This document shows, one piece after another, positions 5,935-7,797 of a DNA stretch of 7,797 bases. The stretch lies in contig JAFOIR010000393.1 in NCBI GenBank assembly GCA_017420625.1, positions 1-7,797 on the forward strand. The letters run 5' to 3'. The notes beneath the pieces were generated by a model. It did not search any database. It worked only from the letters and a program-made list of their open reading frames with translations, and was not told the origin of the DNA. Made by a program: the position numbers and the translations under genes. The stretch's first letter is position 1. Each line of letters starts with the position of its first letter. Source of the DNA: Bacillota bacterium (GTDB lineage: Bacteria > Bacillota_A > Clostridia > Lachnospirales > Bianqueaceae).

Positions 5935-7477
5935 CCGACTCTCCTTTCTGGTTCAGATGTGTCATCATCAAACCGATTTCTTCTTTGGTAATGGCTGTGC
6001 CATCGACGATGCCGTTGACATAGCCGCTGCACAGGATCAGGATCCGGTCACACAGTTCCACAAGAACATCCAGATCCTCACCGACATAGACAACGGCAAC
6101 TCCGCTTTCCTTCTGCTTGTTCAACAGGTCGTAGATCATGTAGGAGGAGTTGATGTCCAGTCCCCGTACTGCGTATGCAGTAAGGAGAACGGTCGGCGCT
6201 TCGGCGATCTCACGTCCTACCAGGACCTTCTGAACGTTGCCGCCGGAAAGCTTTCTGACCGGTGTGGTAATGCCCGGCGTGACGACTTCCAGCTCGTCCA
6301 CGACCGTGGTGGCAAGTTCCCGGGGGGTCTTGCGGTCGGTGAAGATCGACTTTCCTTTTCGGAAGGAACGCAGCATCATGTTGTTGGTCAGGTCCATGCT
6401 TCCCACGAGACCCATTCCAAGACGGTCTTCCGGAACGAAGGAAAGTGTGACGCCAAGATCTGCGATCTCCAGCGGGGTCTTTCCCACAAGATGATCGGCG
6501 AAACCGTCATCATCCAGATAATCAATGGTTCCAGACTCCACTTTCTGAAGGCCGGCGATGGCTTCCAGCAGTTCCTTCTGGCCGCATCCGGAGATACCTG
6601 CGATGCCGAGGATCTCTCCAGCGTTGGCAGTGAAGGAAACATCATGGAGTTTTTCAATGCCCTCGGAATCCTTCACGGTCAGATTACGGACCTCCAGACG
6701 AGGGGAGACATTGTCCATCTTTTTCCGAGGGATATTCAGAGTTACCGGACGCCCGACCATCATATTGGTCATTTCCGGGATCGTTGTCTGCTTCGTGATC
6801 ATATCGCCCACAAAGGCACCTTTCCGAAGAACGGCAACGCGATCGGAAACATCCATAACTTCGTGAAGCTTATGAGTGATGATAACAACGGCTTTGCCGG
6901 CATCGCGCATGTTGCGGAGGACGACAAAGAGCCGGTCTGCTTCCTGTGGGGTCAGAACGGCGGTAGGTTCATCCAGGATCAGGATATCCGCGCCGCGATA
7001 CAGTACCTTAACAATCTCCACGGTCTGTTTCTGAGAAACGGACATATCATAGATCTTCTGATCGGGGTTGACTTCAAATCCGTACAGATCGCAGATCTCC
7101 CGGATCTTTTCAGATGCCGCCTTCAGATCCAGTTTCCCGGGTTCGTCCAGTCCGAGGATGATGTTTTCCGTAGCAGTAAGGACATCTACCAGCTTGAAGT
7201 GCTGATGGATCATACCGATACCGAGCGCCATGGCATTCTTCGGAGAACGAATGGAGACTTCTTTTCCATCCACAAAAATCTGTCCCTCATCCGGGAAGTA
7301 AATGCCGGAGAGCATGTTCATCAGCGTGGTCTTACCGCTGCCGTTTTCTCCCAGCAGCGCCAGAACTTCTCCACGATAAATGTTCAGCCAGCACTTGTCA
7401 TTTGCGACGATGGAACCGAAGCGTTTTGTGATATCGCGCATTTTAACGGCAATATCTCTTTTTTCCAGTTCTTCCAA
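5924..7477 (-). CDS. ABC importer ATPase with two NBDs, NupO/YufO-like (BMP-type)
   Basis: This cytoplasmic ATPase powers the importer with two fused nucleotide-binding domains. I choose the TTG at 7477 (517 residues, close to the usual ~510) because a good GGTGATT ribosome site ends 3 nt before it; extending to 7570 would read through a hairpin region with no ribosome site, and an internal ATG further in would clip the conserved first strand. NBD1 has Walker A GENGSGKTT (43-51), a family-typical degenerate signature SVSQKQ (146-151), Walker B LILDEP with D169-E170, and the H-loop ITHKLHE. NBD2 has a degenerate P-loop (GISGCGQKEL), an intact LSGGN signature at 410-414, and LLTAYAVRGLD in place of a Walker B with catalytic glutamate. 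ATP hydrolysis is therefore expected at only one composite site. The gene ends 11 bp inside the downstream permease. Confidence 0.93.
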   Translation of the reverse strand: MEELEKRDIAVKMRDITKRFGSIVANDKCWLNIYRGEVLALLGENGSGKTTLMNMLSGIYFPDEGQIFVDGKEVSIRSPKNAMALGIGMIHQHFKLVDVLTATENIILGLDEPGKLDLKAASEKIREICDLYGFEVNPDQKIYDMSVSQKQTVEIVKVLYRGADILILDEPTAVLTPQEADRLFVVLRNMRDAGKAVVIITHKLHEVMDVSDRVAVLRKGAFVGDMITKQTTIPEMTNMMVGRPVTLNIPRKKMDNVSPRLEVRNLTVKDSEGIEKLHDVSFTANAGEILGIAGISGCGQKELLEAIAGLQKVESGTIDYLDDDGFADHLVGKTPLEIADLGVTLSFVPEDRLGMGLVGSMDLTNNMMLRSFRKGKSIFTDRKTPRELATTVVDELEVVTPGITTPVRKLSGGNVQKVLVGREIAEAPTVLLTAYAVRGLDINSSYMIYDLLNKQKESGVAVVYVGEDLDVLVELCDRILILCSGYVNGIVDGTAITKEEIGLMMTHLNQKGESDEQ

Positions 7478-7489
7478 GTTAATCACCAC
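7478..7489 (-). promoter_or_regulatory. Ribosome binding site that decides the ATPase start
   Basis: On the minus strand AGTGGTGATT followed by AAC precedes TTG. It resembles the parA site GAGGTGATTAT before ATG, matching the 16S anti-Shine-Dalgarno complement AGGAGGTGAT at most positions. The two GTG codons at 7489 and 7486 overlap this site and are less likely starts. Confidence 0.55.
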
Positions 7490-7571
7490 TTTTTCTTTGA
7501 GAGTCTTTTGCTGTATAAGACAGTACACAGACCGCCTGTGTGCTCTCTTGTGCAGCAAACAATAATTCAAA
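7490..7571 (-). other. Leader between intercistronic hairpin and ATPase
   Basis: About 80 nt without a supported gene. A small hairpin, ACACAG/CTGTGT (7525-7530 with 7536-7541), is visible. I found no convincing promoter; a TATACA-like sequence near 7513-7518 lacks a matching -35. Transcription is probably read-through past the upstream hairpin. Confidence 0.35.
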
Positions 7572-7601
7572 ATAGAGAAGCCAGAAAACTGGCTTCTCTA
7601 T
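7572..7601 (-). terminator. Intercistronic hairpin / leaky terminator after the binding-protein gene
   Basis: A perfect 13-bp stem (7572-7584 with 7589-7601) and AAAA loop (TTTT in the minus-strand RNA) are followed leftward by TTTGAATTATTG. It lies 21 bp beyond the stop of the upstream gene. Such hairpins commonly let solute-binding-protein mRNA outnumber the transporter mRNA by partial termination or by protecting the upstream 3' end. Confidence 0.7.
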
Positions 7602-7622
7602 ATGATGGTTCAATATCCGTGA

Positions 7623-7797
7623 TCAGGACAGCTCAGTGATGCCGTCGATACGAACGTTGAAGTACGGGGCAGAGCGAGCATCGGACTCAGCAAATGCACC
7701 GTCTTTAATGGCCTCAATGGTCTTGCCTTCATAGACAAGCTCAGGAGCGCCGGAGGAGAAATCATAGTAGCTGAGATCTTCTTTTACGCTGGTGACG
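7623..7797 (-). CDS. 3' end of probable BMP-family substrate-binding lipoprotein (partial)
   Basis: Only the last 57 residues are inside the window; the gene continues beyond 7797. The minus-strand frame begins VTSVKEDL, runs open through YDFSSGAPELVYEGKTI and GAFAESDARSAPYFNVR, and ends GITELS before TGA at 7625-7623. The visible part has no decisive motif. The call comes from its position directly upstream of a BMP-type ATPase and two permeases in the same direction, the usual place for the extracytoplasmic nucleoside-binding lipoprotein (NupN/BmpA/PnrA type), and from the intercistronic hairpin that follows it. The N-terminal signal peptide and lipobox cannot be checked. An unrelated upstream gene remains possible but less likely. 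Confidence 0.7.
   Translation of the reverse strand, partial: VTSVKEDLSYYDFSSGAPELVYEGKTIEAIKDGAFAESDARSAPYFNVRIDGITELS

Noticed and set aside
5804..7639. A 611-codon plus-strand open frame antisense to the ATPase, with similar long frames at 3884-4804 and 4795-5850 over the permeases
   Set aside because: All three mirror well-supported minus-strand transporter genes, contain no recognisable domain, and run through the operon's gene junctions and hairpins. They are compositional shadows.

Overview
The window looks like an origin-proximal piece of a Firmicutes chromosome, most likely a Clostridia (Lachnospiraceae/Oscillospiraceae-like) gut-type bacterium. This rests on the parA-parB-serS order, chromosomal parS sites of the Bacillus/Clostridium type, strong GGAGG/GAGGTGAT ribosome binding sites, and the sequence character of the seryl-tRNA synthetase and nucleoside-type ABC transporter. 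The species cannot be named from the sequence alone.

Layout. Positions 1-621 carry no protein gene but are densely structured. A self-complementary segment (about 4-205) ends on the minus strand in a good intrinsic terminator and is a candidate structured non-coding RNA. It is followed by six parS sites (314-567), five of them perfect at 14 bp, in a roughly 39-bp rhythm. A consensus-like extended -10 promoter (576-604) then drives parA (622-1389) and parB (1394-2263). serS (2303-3604) follows in the same direction, 39 bp downstream.

The 216-bp gap 3605-3820 is a convergent terminator region with three hairpins. Everything to its right is on the minus strand: a nucleoside-type (BMP/NupNOPQ) ABC importer read right to left as the 3' end of a probable substrate-binding lipoprotein (7623-7797, cut by the window edge), a double-NBD ATPase (5924-7477), and two permeases (4810-5934 and 3821-4813). 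The last three genes overlap by 11 and 4 bp and are presumably translationally coupled. A terminator-like hairpin lies between the binding-protein gene and the ATPase.

How the genes work together. ParB loads on the parS cluster as a CTP-dependent clamp, and ParA (a Walker-type ATPase) acts with it to segregate the origin. Because the parS array lies directly upstream of parA, it could also regulate the operon. SerRS charges tRNA-Ser. The importer probably brings nucleosides or related compounds into the cell at the expense of ATP. The most noteworthy signals are the phased parS array with a possible decayed seventh site, the unassigned minus-strand structured RNA candidate, the very short predicted parA leader, and divergent motifs in SerRS and in the second nucleotide-binding domain of the ATPase.
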